DNA of 64,000 bases from Hyphomicrobiaceae bacterium (lineage in GTDB: Bacteria > Pseudomonadota > Alphaproteobacteria > Rhizobiales > Hyphomicrobiaceae): assembly GCA_022842785.1 (NCBI GenBank), contig JALHOW010000002.1, positions 744,001 through 808,000 on the forward strand, given 5' to 3'. Under the pieces are notes generated by a model. It had not been told where the DNA came from. It did no database searches and was given only the letters and a program-made list of their open reading frames with translations. Below, in pieces: positions 20,018 through 28,873 of this stretch (the first letter of the stretch is position 1; every line of letters begins with the position of its first letter). The translations under genes were made by a program, and so were the position numbers.

Positions 20018-20101
20018 TCACTTCTTCTTCGCAGCCTTCTTGGCCGGCTTCTTCGCAGCGGCCTTCTTGGCCGGGGCCTTCTTCGCAGCAGCTTTCGCCA
20101 T
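20018..20101 (-). CDS. 27-residue Lys/Ala-rich histone-H1-like peptide
   Basis: The peptide consists almost wholly of Lys, Ala and Pro in AAKKAPAKKAAAKKPAKK-type repeats, resembling tails of H1-like nucleoid proteins. ATG 20101 follows CGGAGA at the right spacing. Longer in-frame upstream sequence (to 20218) has ordinary composition and is probably leader. A leader hairpin (CGCACGA at 20134-20140 with TCGTGCG at 20146-20152) and downstream hairpins support a discrete transcription unit. DNA or RNA binding is inference from composition. Confidence 0.65.
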   Translation of the reverse strand: MAKAAAKKAPAKKAAAKKPAKKAAKKK

Positions 20102-20508
20102 CTGAATGTCTCCGTTATGTCTCTCGAGTTCCACGCACGAATCACTCGTGCGCAAAAAAGCTTTGCTGTTTTTCAAAGCGAATGTTGACAGGCAATTTGA
20201 AAACTTCGGTGAATACATTTGATGTTGCAGACCCAGTGTTGCGATAAATCCTCATTTTCAGCCAGTTGATGACCACCGGTTCATCCAGCACGTGAATCCG
20301 AGCGTCCAGCACGCGCGCACCTGCGACAGTTCGGCCGCCGCATCGCCAGTCATGCATGCCCCGCAGATTGACCCTGCATCGCGTTCGATCGCGCATGGCG
20401 GGAGCTTGCGGGAGGTTCGCGCCGCTACTACGATAGTCCGGACATATGCGGGGATCGCAGCGGACGCCGTCCGCCAAGCGAGCCCCATCTCCAGGGAGGA
20501 CGAGGACG
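20102..20508. other. 407-bp divergent intergenic region
   Basis: This gap separates the Lys/Ala peptide gene from the ThDP enzyme operon. The part next to the peptide gene (20140-20250) is noticeably AT-richer than its surroundings and should hold its promoter, including the 7-bp hairpin at 20134-20152. The half near 20300-20480 has ordinary GC content and no recognised element. No convincing additional gene was seen. Confidence 0.5.
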
Positions 20509-21030
20509 ATGGACGCCACGACAGAAGATCGCTGGCAGAAGGTGGTCTATGACACGCTCAAGAAGAACGGCGTCACCATCTTCAGCTATGTGCCGGATGC
20601 CGGTCACCGGATGGCTATCGACCTATCGCTCGCCGACCCCGATGTACATTCGGTCGCTCTGACGACCGAGGAGGAAGGGGTGGCCCTTGCCGCGGGTGCC
20701 CATCTCGGTGGTGCGAAATCCGCCCTCCTCATGCAGAGCAGCGGCCTCGGCAACTGCATCAACTTCTTTTCGATGATCACCGGCGGCAAGTTCCCCTTCC
20801 TGACCATCCTGTCGATGCGCGGAGACTACGGCGAGGGCAATCCCTGGCAGATGGGCATGGGTAAGGCGACCCGGCCGATCCTCGATGCCATGGGTTTCGT
20901 CACCGTCGAGATTACACGCCGCGACGAGGTCGAGACTGCAATCGATGCCGCCTGCACCATGGCCTTCCAGTCCGGCGAGGCCGTTGCGGTCCTGCTGACG
21001 CAGAAGCTCATCGGCGCCAAGAAGTTCTGA
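20509..21030 (+). CDS. ThDP-dependent decarboxylase-like alpha subunit (PYR domain)
   Basis: The 173-residue protein is a stand-alone pyrimidine-binding domain of the ThDP superfamily, like sulfopyruvate decarboxylase ComD. The catalytic Glu lies in ALTTEEEGVALAAGAHLGG, and LLMQSSGLGNCINFF follows. ATG 20509 is preceded by AGGGAGGA. The active enzyme would form with the next gene. Substrate is open: sulfopyruvate, phosphonopyruvate or another 2-oxo acid. No coenzyme M or phosphonate gene is nearby. Confidence 0.85.
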   Translation: MDATTEDRWQKVVYDTLKKNGVTIFSYVPDAGHRMAIDLSLADPDVHSVALTTEEEGVALAAGAHLGGAKSALLMQSSGLGNCINFFSMITGGKFPFLTILSMRGDYGEGNPWQMGMGKATRPILDAMGFVTVEITRRDEVETAIDAACTMAFQSGEAVAVLLTQKLIGAKKF

Positions 21031-21040
21031 GGGGGAAACA

Positions 21041-21640
21041 ATGGCAAAATCAGAAAAATCAGCGCCGAAATTCGACCTGGACCGCAGCGTCGTAGTGCCT
21101 CAGATCATCGGCAAGCAGGAGGACTTCCTCTTCATCGGTGGCCTCGCAGGCACGGCGAAAGACCTCGCGTCGATCACCAATGACGGTTGGAACTACTACG
21201 GCATGGCGGGCGCCATGGGCGCGGCCGTGTCCATGGGGCTCGGTCTGGCACTGGCCCGCCCCGACAAGAAGGTGATCGTGGCGACGGGTGACGGCGAGCT
21301 GCTCATGAACGTCGGTTCGCTCGCGACGGCGAGCATCCTGAACCCGCCGAACCTGCGCATTCTTTGCGTCGACAACGGCCACTACGGCGAGACAGGCTAT
21401 CAGCTAAGCCACACGAGTCTCGGCGTGGATCTGGAGCAGATGGCGATCGGCGCCGGCATCAAATCGACGATGACAGTCGAGTCGCAGGACCAGATCTCTG
21501 CGGGCGCACGGATGCTTCGCGAGAGCAATGGCACGTGCTTCGTGCTGCTGCGGGTGAAGCCCGAGGACGGTCCGAAGTTCAAGCGCGACATGGACCCGGG
21601 CTCGACGCGGTTGCGCTTCCTTCAGGGCATGAAGGGCTAA
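21041..21640 (+). CDS. ThDP-dependent decarboxylase-like beta subunit (PP domain)
   Basis: The 199-residue protein is the diphosphate-binding partner of the upstream subunit. The ThDP-Mg2+ motif runs from VATGDGELLMNVGSLATA to the Asn of LCVDNGHYGETG (residues about 84-125). It lies 11 bp after the alpha gene. A split PYR/PP arrangement is shared with ComDE-type sulfopyruvate decarboxylase; the biological substrate is not determined. Confidence 0.87.
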   Translation: MAKSEKSAPKFDLDRSVVVPQIIGKQEDFLFIGGLAGTAKDLASITNDGWNYYGMAGAMGAAVSMGLGLALARPDKKVIVATGDGELLMNVGSLATASILNPPNLRILCVDNGHYGETGYQLSHTSLGVDLEQMAIGAGIKSTMTVESQDQISAGARMLRESNGTCFVLLRVKPEDGPKFKRDMDPGSTRLRFLQGMKG

Positions 21641-21659
21641 CAACAGCAAGGACACCACG

Positions 21660-22505
21660 ATGGTGTCACCGGCAGACCTTAGATCTTACTATGCCCTTTT
21701 GATCGCTGGAAATGCCGGCACGGATAGTCCACGGCTCATCGAAGCATTCGCGACGATCGAACGCGAGCGCTTCGTTGGGCCTGGGCCCTGGAAGGTGAAC
21801 GACTTCGCCGGCGGCTACATCGACACGCCTTCCGACGATCTGGCTTACCTCTATCAGGACGTCGTGGTGGCACTCGTCCCCGAGCGCCGGATCAACAATG
21901 GCCAACCACAACTCCACGCCCGCTGTCTCGCAGCGCTGCAAATCAAGGACGGCGAGACGGCGGTACATATAGGTACGGGTGCCGGCTACTACACGGCGAT
22001 GCTCGCGCACCTCGTGGGCTCGACCGGCAGCGTTATCGCCTATGAGATCGACGAGGATCTGGCGGCAAAGGCATCAGCCAATCTGGCGCCATGGCCCAAC
22101 GTCTCGGTGAGCGCGCAGTCCGCCACAGACGGCGACCTTCCATCCTGCGATATCGTTTATGTAAGCGCTGGTGCGACACGGCCGCCCGACGCGTGGCTCG
22201 ATGCACTGCGTCCAGGCGGCCGCCTCCTTTTTCCACTGACGCCGAATATCGGCATGGGCGGTATGCTGCTCGTCACGCGCGCGGCGGCGACAGTGTTCGA
22301 CGCTCGTTTCGTACAGCCGGCGACTTTCATCTACTGCGAAGGTGCGCGTGACAGCAGCGAAGGCGACGAACTGGCCAAGGTCTTCGCGCTCGGCACTTGG
22401 CGCCAAGTCAAATCCCTGCGCAGAGACGTCCCGCCTGACGATTCGTGCTGGTATGCCGGCGAGGGGTGGTGGCTGTCGATCCGACCGAACGCGGCCGCGG
22501 AATAA
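21660..22505 (+). CDS. Protein-L-isoaspartate O-methyltransferase-like protein
   Basis: The 281-residue protein has the PCMT pattern: FATIERERFVGPGPW, AYLYQDVVVALV, NGQPQLHARCLAAL and the SAM-binding motif AVHIGTGAGYYTAMLAHLVG, followed by the acidic VIAYEID. It is about 60 residues longer than canonical Pcm and may not repair isoaspartate. It follows the ThDP beta gene by 20 bp, suggesting the same operon. Confidence 0.82.
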   Translation: MVSPADLRSYYALLIAGNAGTDSPRLIEAFATIERERFVGPGPWKVNDFAGGYIDTPSDDLAYLYQDVVVALVPERRINNGQPQLHARCLAALQIKDGETAVHIGTGAGYYTAMLAHLVGSTGSVIAYEIDEDLAAKASANLAPWPNVSVSAQSATDGDLPSCDIVYVSAGATRPPDAWLDALRPGGRLLFPLTPNIGMGGMLLVTRAAATVFDARFVQPATFIYCEGARDSSEGDELAKVFALGTWRQVKSLRRDVPPDDSCWYAGEGWWLSIRPNAAAE

Positions 22506-22519
22506 TGCGCTGCGCCCGG

Positions 22520-23041
22520 CTACTCAGGCCGGGCATGAACGCTGAGCTCGGCAAGCACGCGCGTATAGACGTCGCGCTTGAAGGGCACAATCAGATCGAC
22601 GAGCTCATTGACCGGAGCCCAGCGCCAGGCGTCGAATTCCTGCGCGTGACCGGTTTCGGGAACAATCTTGATCTCGCTCTCGTCGCCATGGAAGCGCACC
22701 GCGAACCAAACCTGCTTCTGGCCGCGGTATTTGCCACCCCAGGTCACGGGCTGAAGTGCTTCGGGAAGATCGTACATCAGCCAGTCGTGCGTGCGGCCGA
22801 GAACGGAGACCGAGCACATACCCGTTTCCTCGCACAGCTCGCGCAACGCGGCGGCTTCGGCATCCTCGCCCTCGTCGATGCCGCCTTGCGGCATCTGCCA
22901 CCAGCGATCGAACGTGCCGCCACTCTCCTTGCCGGCGCGGCCTATCACGCGGCGACCAACCCACACGAGGCCGGCGCGGTTCACGGCCATGATCCCGACG
23001 CAGGGACGATAGGCGAGCGTCGCTCTACTCATTGTCGTCAC
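22520..23041 (-). CDS. rppH: RNA pyrophosphohydrolase (Nudix)
   Basis: The 173-residue Nudix hydrolase removes pyrophosphate from 5'-triphosphate mRNA, starting RNase E-dependent decay. The Nudix box spans residues 53-75 with Glu59, Arg67, Glu68, Glu71, Glu72 and Gly74 in register. Upstream [21 protein letters not shown] and downstream [15 protein letters not shown] are RppH/IalA features. It converges on the methyltransferase gene with a 14-bp gap. Confidence 0.95.
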   Translation of the reverse strand: MTTMSRATLAYRPCVGIMAVNRAGLVWVGRRVIGRAGKESGGTFDRWWQMPQGGIDEGEDAEAAALRELCEETGMCSVSVLGRTHDWLMYDLPEALQPVTWGGKYRGQKQVWFAVRFHGDESEIKIVPETGHAQEFDAWRWAPVNELVDLIVPFKRDVYTRVLAELSVHARPE

Positions 23042-23059
23042 CGCCGTTGGCGCATTGTC

Positions 23060-24280
23060 TCAAACGATACCGTCGGACTTGAGCTTCGCGATCTCATCTG
23101 CGGACTTGCCGAGTGAGGTCAGCACCTCGTCCGTGTGCTCGCCGAGCGTGGGGGGCGGGATCTTGTGCTCGACGGGCGTCGCGGAGAAGCGCATCGGACC
23201 GCGGATGAGCGGCACCTTGCCGGCGGTCTTGTGCGACATCTCGATCTTCATGCCGCGCGCCTGCACCTGCGGGTCCTCGAAGACCTCCTTCAGATTGTTG
23301 ATCGGCCCGCACGGAACGCCGGCTGCTTCCAGCGACTTCACCCATTCCGCCGTTGTCCGCTTCATCATGATCGGCTCGAGTAGTGCGTCGAGCGTGTCGC
23401 GGTTCGTCACGCGGGCCGCGTTGGTCGTAAAGCGCGGATCCTTCGGCAGGTGATTGGCATCCGCCTCCTGGCAGAGCTTGATGAATAGATTGTCGTTGCC
23501 ACACGCGAGGATGACAGCGCCGTCCTTTGTCTTCACGGACTGATAGGGGACGATGTTCGGGTGCGTGTTGCCGAGCCGGCCCGGTGCCTCGCCAGTTGCG
23601 AGAAAATTGCCGCCCTGATTGGCGAGGATGGCGACCTGGGTGTCGAGCAGTGCCATGTCGATGTGCTGGCCGATGCCCGTCTCCGCGCGATGCGCGATTG
23701 CCGCGCAAACGGCAATGGTCGAGTACATGCCCGTCATGATGTCGACGATCGGCACACCCGCGCGCTGCGGACCGCCGCCCGGCTTGTTGTCGCGCTCACC
23801 GGTCACGCTCATGAAGCCGCCCATGCCCTGGACCATGAAGTCGTAACCGGGCTTCTCGCGGTAGGGGCCGGTCTGTCCAAAACCTGTGATCGAGCAGTAG
23901 ATAATCTTGGGGTTGATCTTCTTCAGATCTTCGTAGCCGAGGCCATAGCGGTTGAGATCACCAGTCTTGTAGTTCTCGAGGACCACGTCGGCCGTCTTGG
24001 CGATCTCGCGCACGATCGCCTGCCCCGCGGGCTTCGACACATCGATGGTGATCGATTTCTTGCCACGGTTCGCGCACATGAAATACGCCGATTCCGTCGT
24101 CTCCTTACCGCTCTCGTCCTTCATCCAGGGCGGGCCGAAGGCGCGGGAGTCATCGCCTTTCTTGGGGCGCTCGATCTTGATGACGTCGGCGCCGAGATCG
24201 GCGAGATTCTGCGCGCACCAAGGACCGGCGAGGACGCGCGTGAGATCCAGAACACGGATATGCGAGAGGGGCCCCGACAT
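23060..24280 (-). CDS. CaiB/BaiF (class III) CoA-transferase
   Basis: The 406-residue enzyme moves CoA between carboxylic acids. It has the N-terminal LDLTRVLAGPWCAQNLADLG, ADVIKIERP, and the catalytic Asp in GYDFMVQGMGG. The substrate is not predictable from sequence, although formyl-, succinyl- and carnitine-CoA transferases share the fold. A pair of palindromic elements sits 25 bp upstream of its start. The next gene lies 18 bp downstream. Confidence 0.93.
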   Translation of the reverse strand: MSGPLSHIRVLDLTRVLAGPWCAQNLADLGADVIKIERPKKGDDSRAFGPPWMKDESGKETTESAYFMCANRGKKSITIDVSKPAGQAIVREIAKTADVVLENYKTGDLNRYGLGYEDLKKINPKIIYCSITGFGQTGPYREKPGYDFMVQGMGGFMSVTGERDNKPGGGPQRAGVPIVDIMTGMYSTIAVCAAIAHRAETGIGQHIDMALLDTQVAILANQGGNFLATGEAPGRLGNTHPNIVPYQSVKTKDGAVILACGNDNLFIKLCQEADANHLPKDPRFTTNAARVTNRDTLDALLEPIMMKRTTAEWVKSLEAAGVPCGPINNLKEVFEDPQVQARGMKIEMSHKTAGKVPLIRGPMRFSATPVEHKIPPPTLGEHTDEVLTSLGKSADEIAKLKSDGIV

Positions 24281-24305
24281 CGGCGATTCCTTGTGTGTTT
24301 TGTGG

Positions 24306-24381
24306 CTAAAGCAACGGACTTGAAATTCACCTCAATTCGATGCTGGGCGAGGAGTGAATTTCAAGTCCAGGGTTGCTTTAG
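24306..24381. repeat. Palindromic element, type A copy 1
   Basis: This 76-bp inverted repeat has ends CTAAAGCAAC and GTTGCTTTAG. The inner arms GGACTTGAAATTCAC and GTGAATTTCAAGTCC are a perfect 15-bp match, and a 3-base bulge (AGG) lies on the right arm. It is near-identical to 61856-61931 and is followed after 12 bp by a type-B element in inverted relation. Confidence 0.95.
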
Positions 24382-24393
24382 AAGGCTATGACT

Positions 24394-24470
24394 CTAAAGC
24401 GTCTTTGGACCTTAGATGCGACTTGGAGATCAGCCCAGGCGTGGGTCGCATCAAAGGTCCGACGCTTTAG
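24394..24470. repeat. Palindromic element, type B copy 2
   Basis: This 77-bp inverted repeat has ends CTAAAGCGTC and GACGCTTTAG, a 3-base bulge (TTT) on the left arm, and inner arms GGACCTTAGATGCGAC and GTCGCATCAAAGGTCC. Compared with the copy at 61954, a G:C pair here replaces an A:T pair, so the arms co-vary. It lies 49 bp past the ubiG stop. Confidence 0.95.
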
Positions 24471-24519
24471 TTGTTGCCCAAAGTCTTAAGTGGGGGGCCC
24501 GGCGGGCGCAAGGGCGCTC

Positions 24520-25272
24520 CTATGCAGGTCGCGCAGCACTGGCCATGTAGTTGACGTCGAGGTCCTGCGAGAGCGACCAGGCGTCGCTCAGGGGATTGTA
24601 GACGAGGCCTTGGCGCGCGGATGAGGCAAGCCCGGCGGCCTCCGCATAGCGGGCAAGCTCATCGGGCGTCACGAAGCGCTCCCACTGATGGGTACCGACC
24701 GGCAGCCAGCGCAGAATGTACTCGGCACCCACGATCGCGAGCGCATAGGCCTTCATTGTCCGGTTGATCGTGGAGAGGATCATCAGCCCACCGGGCCGGA
24801 CGAGCTTCGCGCAGGTCGTGAGGAAGGCCCCGACATCGGGCACGTGCTCGACCACCTCGAGGCATAGTACGCAGTCGAACGTACGGCCTTCCGCGACCAA
24901 GTCTTCGACCAGCGCGGATCGGTAATCGATCGTCAGCCCCTGGCCTTCGGCATGGCGGCGGGCCGCTTCGATGTTTTCAGCGGCCGGATCGATGCCCGTT
25001 ACCGTGCCCCCGAGGCGCGCGACCGGCTCACTCACGAGTCCGCCGCCACAGCCAATGTCGAGAATAGTCAGGCCTGTGAAAGGCCGCAGCCCTCCCGTTG
25101 CCTGCGGGAAATGCCGCACGATTTCCTGACGCACGAACGCGAGGCGTGCTGGACCGAGCTTATGGAGCGGGCGGAACTTGCCGTTCGGATCCCACCACTC
25201 CGCAGCAAGTGCCGCGAAGCGCTTGACCTCCGCGTCGTCCAGTGTCGCCGTCTCGGGGCGGACCGCGGCCAT
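24520..25272 (-). CDS. ubiG: Ubiquinone biosynthesis O-methyltransferase
   Basis: The 250-residue SAM-dependent methyltransferase carries out both O-methylations of ubiquinone biosynthesis. Diagnostic blocks are FAALAAEWWDPNGKFRPLHKLGPARL, the SAM motif LDIGCGGGLVSEPVARLG and CLEVVEHVPD, with the late GLVYNPLSDAWSLS; positions are about 14-40, 70-87 and 137-146. It is 19 bp downstream of rho on the same strand. Confidence 0.95.
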   Translation of the reverse strand: MAAVRPETATLDDAEVKRFAALAAEWWDPNGKFRPLHKLGPARLAFVRQEIVRHFPQATGGLRPFTGLTILDIGCGGGLVSEPVARLGGTVTGIDPAAENIEAARRHAEGQGLTIDYRSALVEDLVAEGRTFDCVLCLEVVEHVPDVGAFLTTCAKLVRPGGLMILSTINRTMKAYALAIVGAEYILRWLPVGTHQWERFVTPDELARYAEAAGLASSARQGLVYNPLSDAWSLSQDLDVNYMASAARPA

Positions 25273-25291
25273 CGCCCGTCCTCCCAGCAGA

Positions 25292-26578
25292 TCAGGTGTT
25301 CATGCTCTGGAAGAATTCGCCATTGGTCTTCGTCGACTTGAGCTTGTCGATGAGGAACTCGATGGCGTCCATGGTGCCCATCGGATTGAGGATCCGGCGC
25401 AGCACGTAGACCTTCTTGAGCTGGTCGCGCGGTACGAGCAGCTCTTCCTTGCGCGTGCCCGAGCGGGCCACGTCGATCGCTGGGAAGACGCGCTTGTCGG
25501 AGACCTTACGGTCGAGGATGATTTCCGAGTTACCCGTGCCCTTGAACTCTTCGAAGATGACCTCGTCCATGCGGCTGCCGGTTTCGATCAGCGCCGTCGA
25601 GATGATGGTAAGCGAGCCGCCTTCCTCGATGTTGCGGGCGGCACCGAAGAAGCGCTTCGGCCGCTGCAGGGCATTCGAGTCGACACCACCGGTTAGCACC
25701 TTGCCTGAAGAGGGCACGACGGTGTTGTAGGCGCGGCCGAGGCGGGTGATCGAATCGAGCAGGATCACCACGTCGCGCTTGTGCTCGACGAGGCGCTTGG
25801 CCTTCTCGATGACCATCTCGGAAACCTGCACGTGGCGTGACGGCGGCTCGTCGAATGTCGAGGAAATGACCTCGCCATTCACCGAGCGCTGCATGTCCGT
25901 GACTTCTTCCGGGCGCTCGTCGATCAGCAGAACGATGAGGTAGCACTCGGGATGGTTAGTGGAAATCGACCGCGCGATGTTCTGCAGGACGACCGTCTTA
26001 CCGGTGCGAGGCGGGGCGACGATGAGGGCGCGCTGGCCCTTGCCGATCGGCGCGACGATATCGATGACGCGCGCCGAGTAGTCCTTGATAGTCGGATCCT
26101 CGATTTCCATCTTCAGCCACGCCGTCGGATAGAGCGGCGTCAGGTTGTCGAAGTGCACCTTGTGCTTGGTCGCCTCGGGATCCTCGAAATTGATCCGGGT
26201 GACCTTGAGGAGGGCAAAGTAGCGCTCGCCTTCCTTGGTGTTGGGTCCGCGGATCTGGCCCTCGACCGTATCGCCGGTGCGTAGCGCAAAGCGGCGGATC
26301 TGCGAGGGCGAAACATAAATGTCGTCAGGACCGGCAAGGTAATTGGCGTCCGGCGAACGCAGGAAGCCGAAGCCGTCCTGCAGGACCTCGACAACGCCGG
26401 TACCGACGATCTCAATATCCTGGGAGGCGAGCTGCTTCAGCGTCGCGAACATGAGTTCCTGCTTGCGCATGGTGCTGGCGTTCTCGACACCGGCCTCCTC
26501 GGCAAAGCTTAGGAGCTCCGTCGCGGACTTCGCCTTGAGGTCCTGGAGCTTTACTTCTTTCTTGATGACGTCTTGCAT
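25292..26578 (-). CDS. rho: Transcription termination factor Rho
   Basis: The 428-residue hexameric RNA helicase terminates transcription. An N-terminal helical domain (1-47) precedes a cold-shock-like RNA-binding domain (about 50-125, containing DGFGFLRSP). The ATPase core has Walker A RTGKT at 191-195 and Walker [12 protein letters not shown] near 270. The Q- and R-loops follow at normal spacing, and the length is typical. A 298-bp leader lies upstream. Confidence 0.98.
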   Translation of the reverse strand: MQDVIKKEVKLQDLKAKSATELLSFAEEAGVENASTMRKQELMFATLKQLASQDIEIVGTGVVEVLQDGFGFLRSPDANYLAGPDDIYVSPSQIRRFALRTGDTVEGQIRGPNTKEGERYFALLKVTRINFEDPEATKHKVHFDNLTPLYPTAWLKMEIEDPTIKDYSARVIDIVAPIGKGQRALIVAPPRTGKTVVLQNIARSISTNHPECYLIVLLIDERPEEVTDMQRSVNGEVISSTFDEPPSRHVQVSEMVIEKAKRLVEHKRDVVILLDSITRLGRAYNTVVPSSGKVLTGGVDSNALQRPKRFFGAARNIEEGGSLTIISTALIETGSRMDEVIFEEFKGTGNSEIILDRKVSDKRVFPAIDVARSGTRKEELLVPRDQLKKVYVLRRILNPMGTMDAIEFLIDKLKSTKTNGEFFQSMNT

Positions 26579-26876
26579 TTGAAACTCGTTGGGAGGGAGG
26601 GTGCGAGGGACCGCCGAGGGACGGGGCGCCGGTTCGCGATGTGCGGAAAGGAACCCTTGGTCGGCGGTGCCGAGGTCAGGAGTCCGATGCGATCTGGAAT
26701 TTTAGGGCTCGTCGGCTGGTTGCTCAGCGATGGCACGCCGACACAGCGACTCGATCTGATAGACGCAACTCTAGCCCAGAGGTTCCCTCCGAGTCAAAGG
26801 GGCAACCTGTCGCGATCCTCAAATTTTCGTTTCTGCCCACTGCTTTGGCACAAATCGAACGAATTGCCGGCAGGGC
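26579..26876. other. 298-bp rho upstream region
   Basis: The gap separates rho from hemJ on the same strand. On the minus strand TTGACT (26792-26797) and TAGAGT (26768-26773) with an 18-bp spacer could be a rho promoter. The roughly 190-nt leader this would give leaves room for Rho autoregulation, which is known in other bacteria but not shown here. No gene was recognised. Confidence 0.35.
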
Positions 26877-27392
26877 CTAGAATGGTTTCACGATCACGAG
26901 GATCACAATCCCGATCATCAGCACGGCCGGTGCCTCGTTAAGGAGGCGCCATCGGCGAACCGGGACCGTATTCGCGTCCTCCGCGAACCGCCGGACCGAC
27001 GCCGAGAGATAACCATGGAAGCCTGACAGCAGGATGACGAGGGCAAGCTTGGCATGGAACCAGCCCGCCATGTGGAAGCCTCCACGCCAGGCCAGCCAGA
27101 GCCCCAGTGCCCAGGAAAAACCCATGGCGGGGTTGATGATGATCCTGAGAAGGCGCCGCTCCATGACCTTGAGCGTCTCGGAAAGCTCTGAGCCGGACTT
27201 GGCCTCGCAGTGGTAGATGAACAGGCGCGGCAGGTAGAGCATACCCGCCATCCATGAGATGACGGCGATGACGTGCCCCGCCTTGATCCACAGGTAGGCA
27301 CCATCGCCCACGACAAGGATCGCCAGAGCTAGAACGAGGCCCGTGCCCGCGAGGGCCAGGGCGGCCCTGACGGCGGGATTCTCCCCACTCAC
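26877..27392 (-). CDS. hemJ: Protoporphyrinogen IX oxidase HemJ
   Basis: The 171-residue membrane protein has four to five hydrophobic helices. Conserved HemJ landmarks are the N-terminal HVIAVISWMAGMLYLPRLF with its heme-ligand His, YHCEAKSG, and the late WFHAKLALV. It oxidises protoporphyrinogen IX in heme synthesis. The GTG start overlaps the hemE stop as GTGA, so the two are translationally coupled. Confidence 0.95.
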   Translation of the reverse strand: MSGENPAVRAALALAGTGLVLALAILVVGDGAYLWIKAGHVIAVISWMAGMLYLPRLFIYHCEAKSGSELSETLKVMERRLLRIIINPAMGFSWALGLWLAWRGGFHMAGWFHAKLALVILLSGFHGYLSASVRRFAEDANTVPVRRWRLLNEAPAVLMIGIVILVIVKPF

Positions 27393-28447
27393 CGCTGGGC
27401 TCCGCCGCGCACGAAGCGCACGAGGTCAGCCACATGCTCCGGGGGCGTTTCGGGCACGATGCCGTGGCCGAGATTGAAGATGAACGGTTTTCCGTCCATC
27501 AGCTCCAGAATTTCCGAAACTCGGGCTTCGAGGGCCTCGCCGCCGGCGACCAGCAGAAGCGGATCGAGATTGCCTTGCACGACCACGTTCTCGTCGTCGA
27601 AGGCCTCGGCCATCATGTAGGGCGGCATGGACGTATCGCAACCAATGCCGTCGACTCCCGTCTCGCCGACATACCAAAGGGCCGATCCCTGCGCGCCGCG
27701 CGGAAAGCCGATGACGGGTACGTTGGGATGGCGCTCGTGCATGGCCTCGACCATGCGCCGGGTCGGGTCGATAACCCATTTCTCGAACTGGTCATCCGGC
27801 AGGCTGCCGGCCCAGGTATCGAAAATCTGCAGCGCATCCGCGCCGGCCTGAACTTGTCCCGAAAGATACTCGATCGAGGTCTCGACCAGCAGGTCCATGA
27901 GCTTTTGAAAACCCACTGGATCGCGATAGGCGAAGAGGCGCGCGGCTGCCTGATCCTTCGATCCCCGCCCTTCGATCATGTAGGTCGCGACCGTCCATGG
28001 TGCCCCGCAGAAACCGATCAGTGCCGTCTCGTCCGGCAGGTCCTGGCGCAGACGCTGGACTGTCTCGAAAACGCGCTCGAACTTGGGTCGAGTCGCTGTC
28101 GGTGACAAGCGGGTCAAATCCTTCGCCGTGCGAAGCGGGTCGAGCAGCGGACCTTCGCCCTCCGCAAAGCGCACGGGTTGGCCCATGGCATCAGGCACGA
28201 GCAGGATGTCGGCGAACAGGATCGCTGCATCGAAGCCATAGCGACGAATGGGCTGCATCGTGACCTCGGCAGCGAGTGCCGGCGAATAGCAAAGATCCAG
28301 AAAACCGCCCGCCTTGGTACGCGTCTCGCGGTACTCGGGCAGATAGCGACCTGCCTGCCGCATGAGCCAGATGGGTGGTGGATCGAGAGCCTCGCCAGCG
28401 AAGGGCTGTAGGAAGCGCCGACGGGTCTGAGGTGAGGAGTTGTCCAC
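27389..28447 (-). CDS. hemE: Uroporphyrinogen decarboxylase
   Basis: The 352-residue enzyme decarboxylates uroporphyrinogen III to coproporphyrinogen III. The signature PPIWLMRQAGRYLPEYRE is at residues 24-41, with the catalytic Asp region LFADILLVPDAMG following. The start is GTG 28447. In several alphaproteobacteria hemE borders the chromosomal origin, and the upstream gap here is the best oriC candidate. Confidence 0.97.
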   Translation of the reverse strand: MDNSSPQTRRRFLQPFAGEALDPPPIWLMRQAGRYLPEYRETRTKAGGFLDLCYSPALAAEVTMQPIRRYGFDAAILFADILLVPDAMGQPVRFAEGEGPLLDPLRTAKDLTRLSPTATRPKFERVFETVQRLRQDLPDETALIGFCGAPWTVATYMIEGRGSKDQAAARLFAYRDPVGFQKLMDLLVETSIEYLSGQVQAGADALQIFDTWAGSLPDDQFEKWVIDPTRRMVEAMHERHPNVPVIGFPRGAQGSALWYVGETGVDGIGCDTSMPPYMMAEAFDDENVVVQGNLDPLLLVAGGEALEARVSEILELMDGKPFIFNLGHGIVPETPPEHVADLVRFVRGGAQR

Positions 28448-28873
28448 GGATCGGGTCTGTGCCTCTTAATCTTTCAATATAGAGTCTTCGAGTTCTTCTT
28501 CTTCTTATTACCGCTGTGGGTAGCGGGAATTGGTCCGCTGCCACAAGGGTCTCAACAGGTTCTTCGGTCTGGCGGCAAACCTGCGGATAGATCTGGTATC
28601 TTGCCGTCGCAGCTCCTACTAGCGCAGAAACGACGTTTCATGCCATGGGCTTGCGAAGCGAGTTGCAAGGACGCGGTCGGAGAACGGCTTGGGGATGGCG
28701 CCTGGAAAACGATCGGATACCACCATCTTCGCTGGAGGCCGGCACACAGCACGGGCCGGGATGCGTCCACATCGGCCCACCTGTTGATCGCTCTGTTGGC
28801 TAATCGGCTGACCGTGTAGACTGCCGGCGCTGGCCGCAGCACCGCGCTGGATAAGTCGGAATTCTATCAACAA
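28448..28873. other. Candidate chromosomal replication origin (hemE / pyrophosphorylase gap)
   Basis: The 426-bp gap lies between divergent hemE and the bifunctional kinase/pyrophosphorylase gene, the position of oriC in Caulobacter and Sinorhizobium. Genes on each side point away from it. It contains a pyrimidine-rich AT patch at 28467-28510 and weak DnaA-box-like sites with seven of nine matches: 28440-28448, 28515-28523, 28582-28590 and 28846-28854. No perfect DnaA box was found, so the call rests mainly on synteny. Confidence 0.45.

Noticed and set aside
20142-20255. Short minus-strand frame upstream of the Lys/Ala peptide
   Set aside because: It lies in the AT-richer promoter region, has no ribosome-binding site and matches nothing known.
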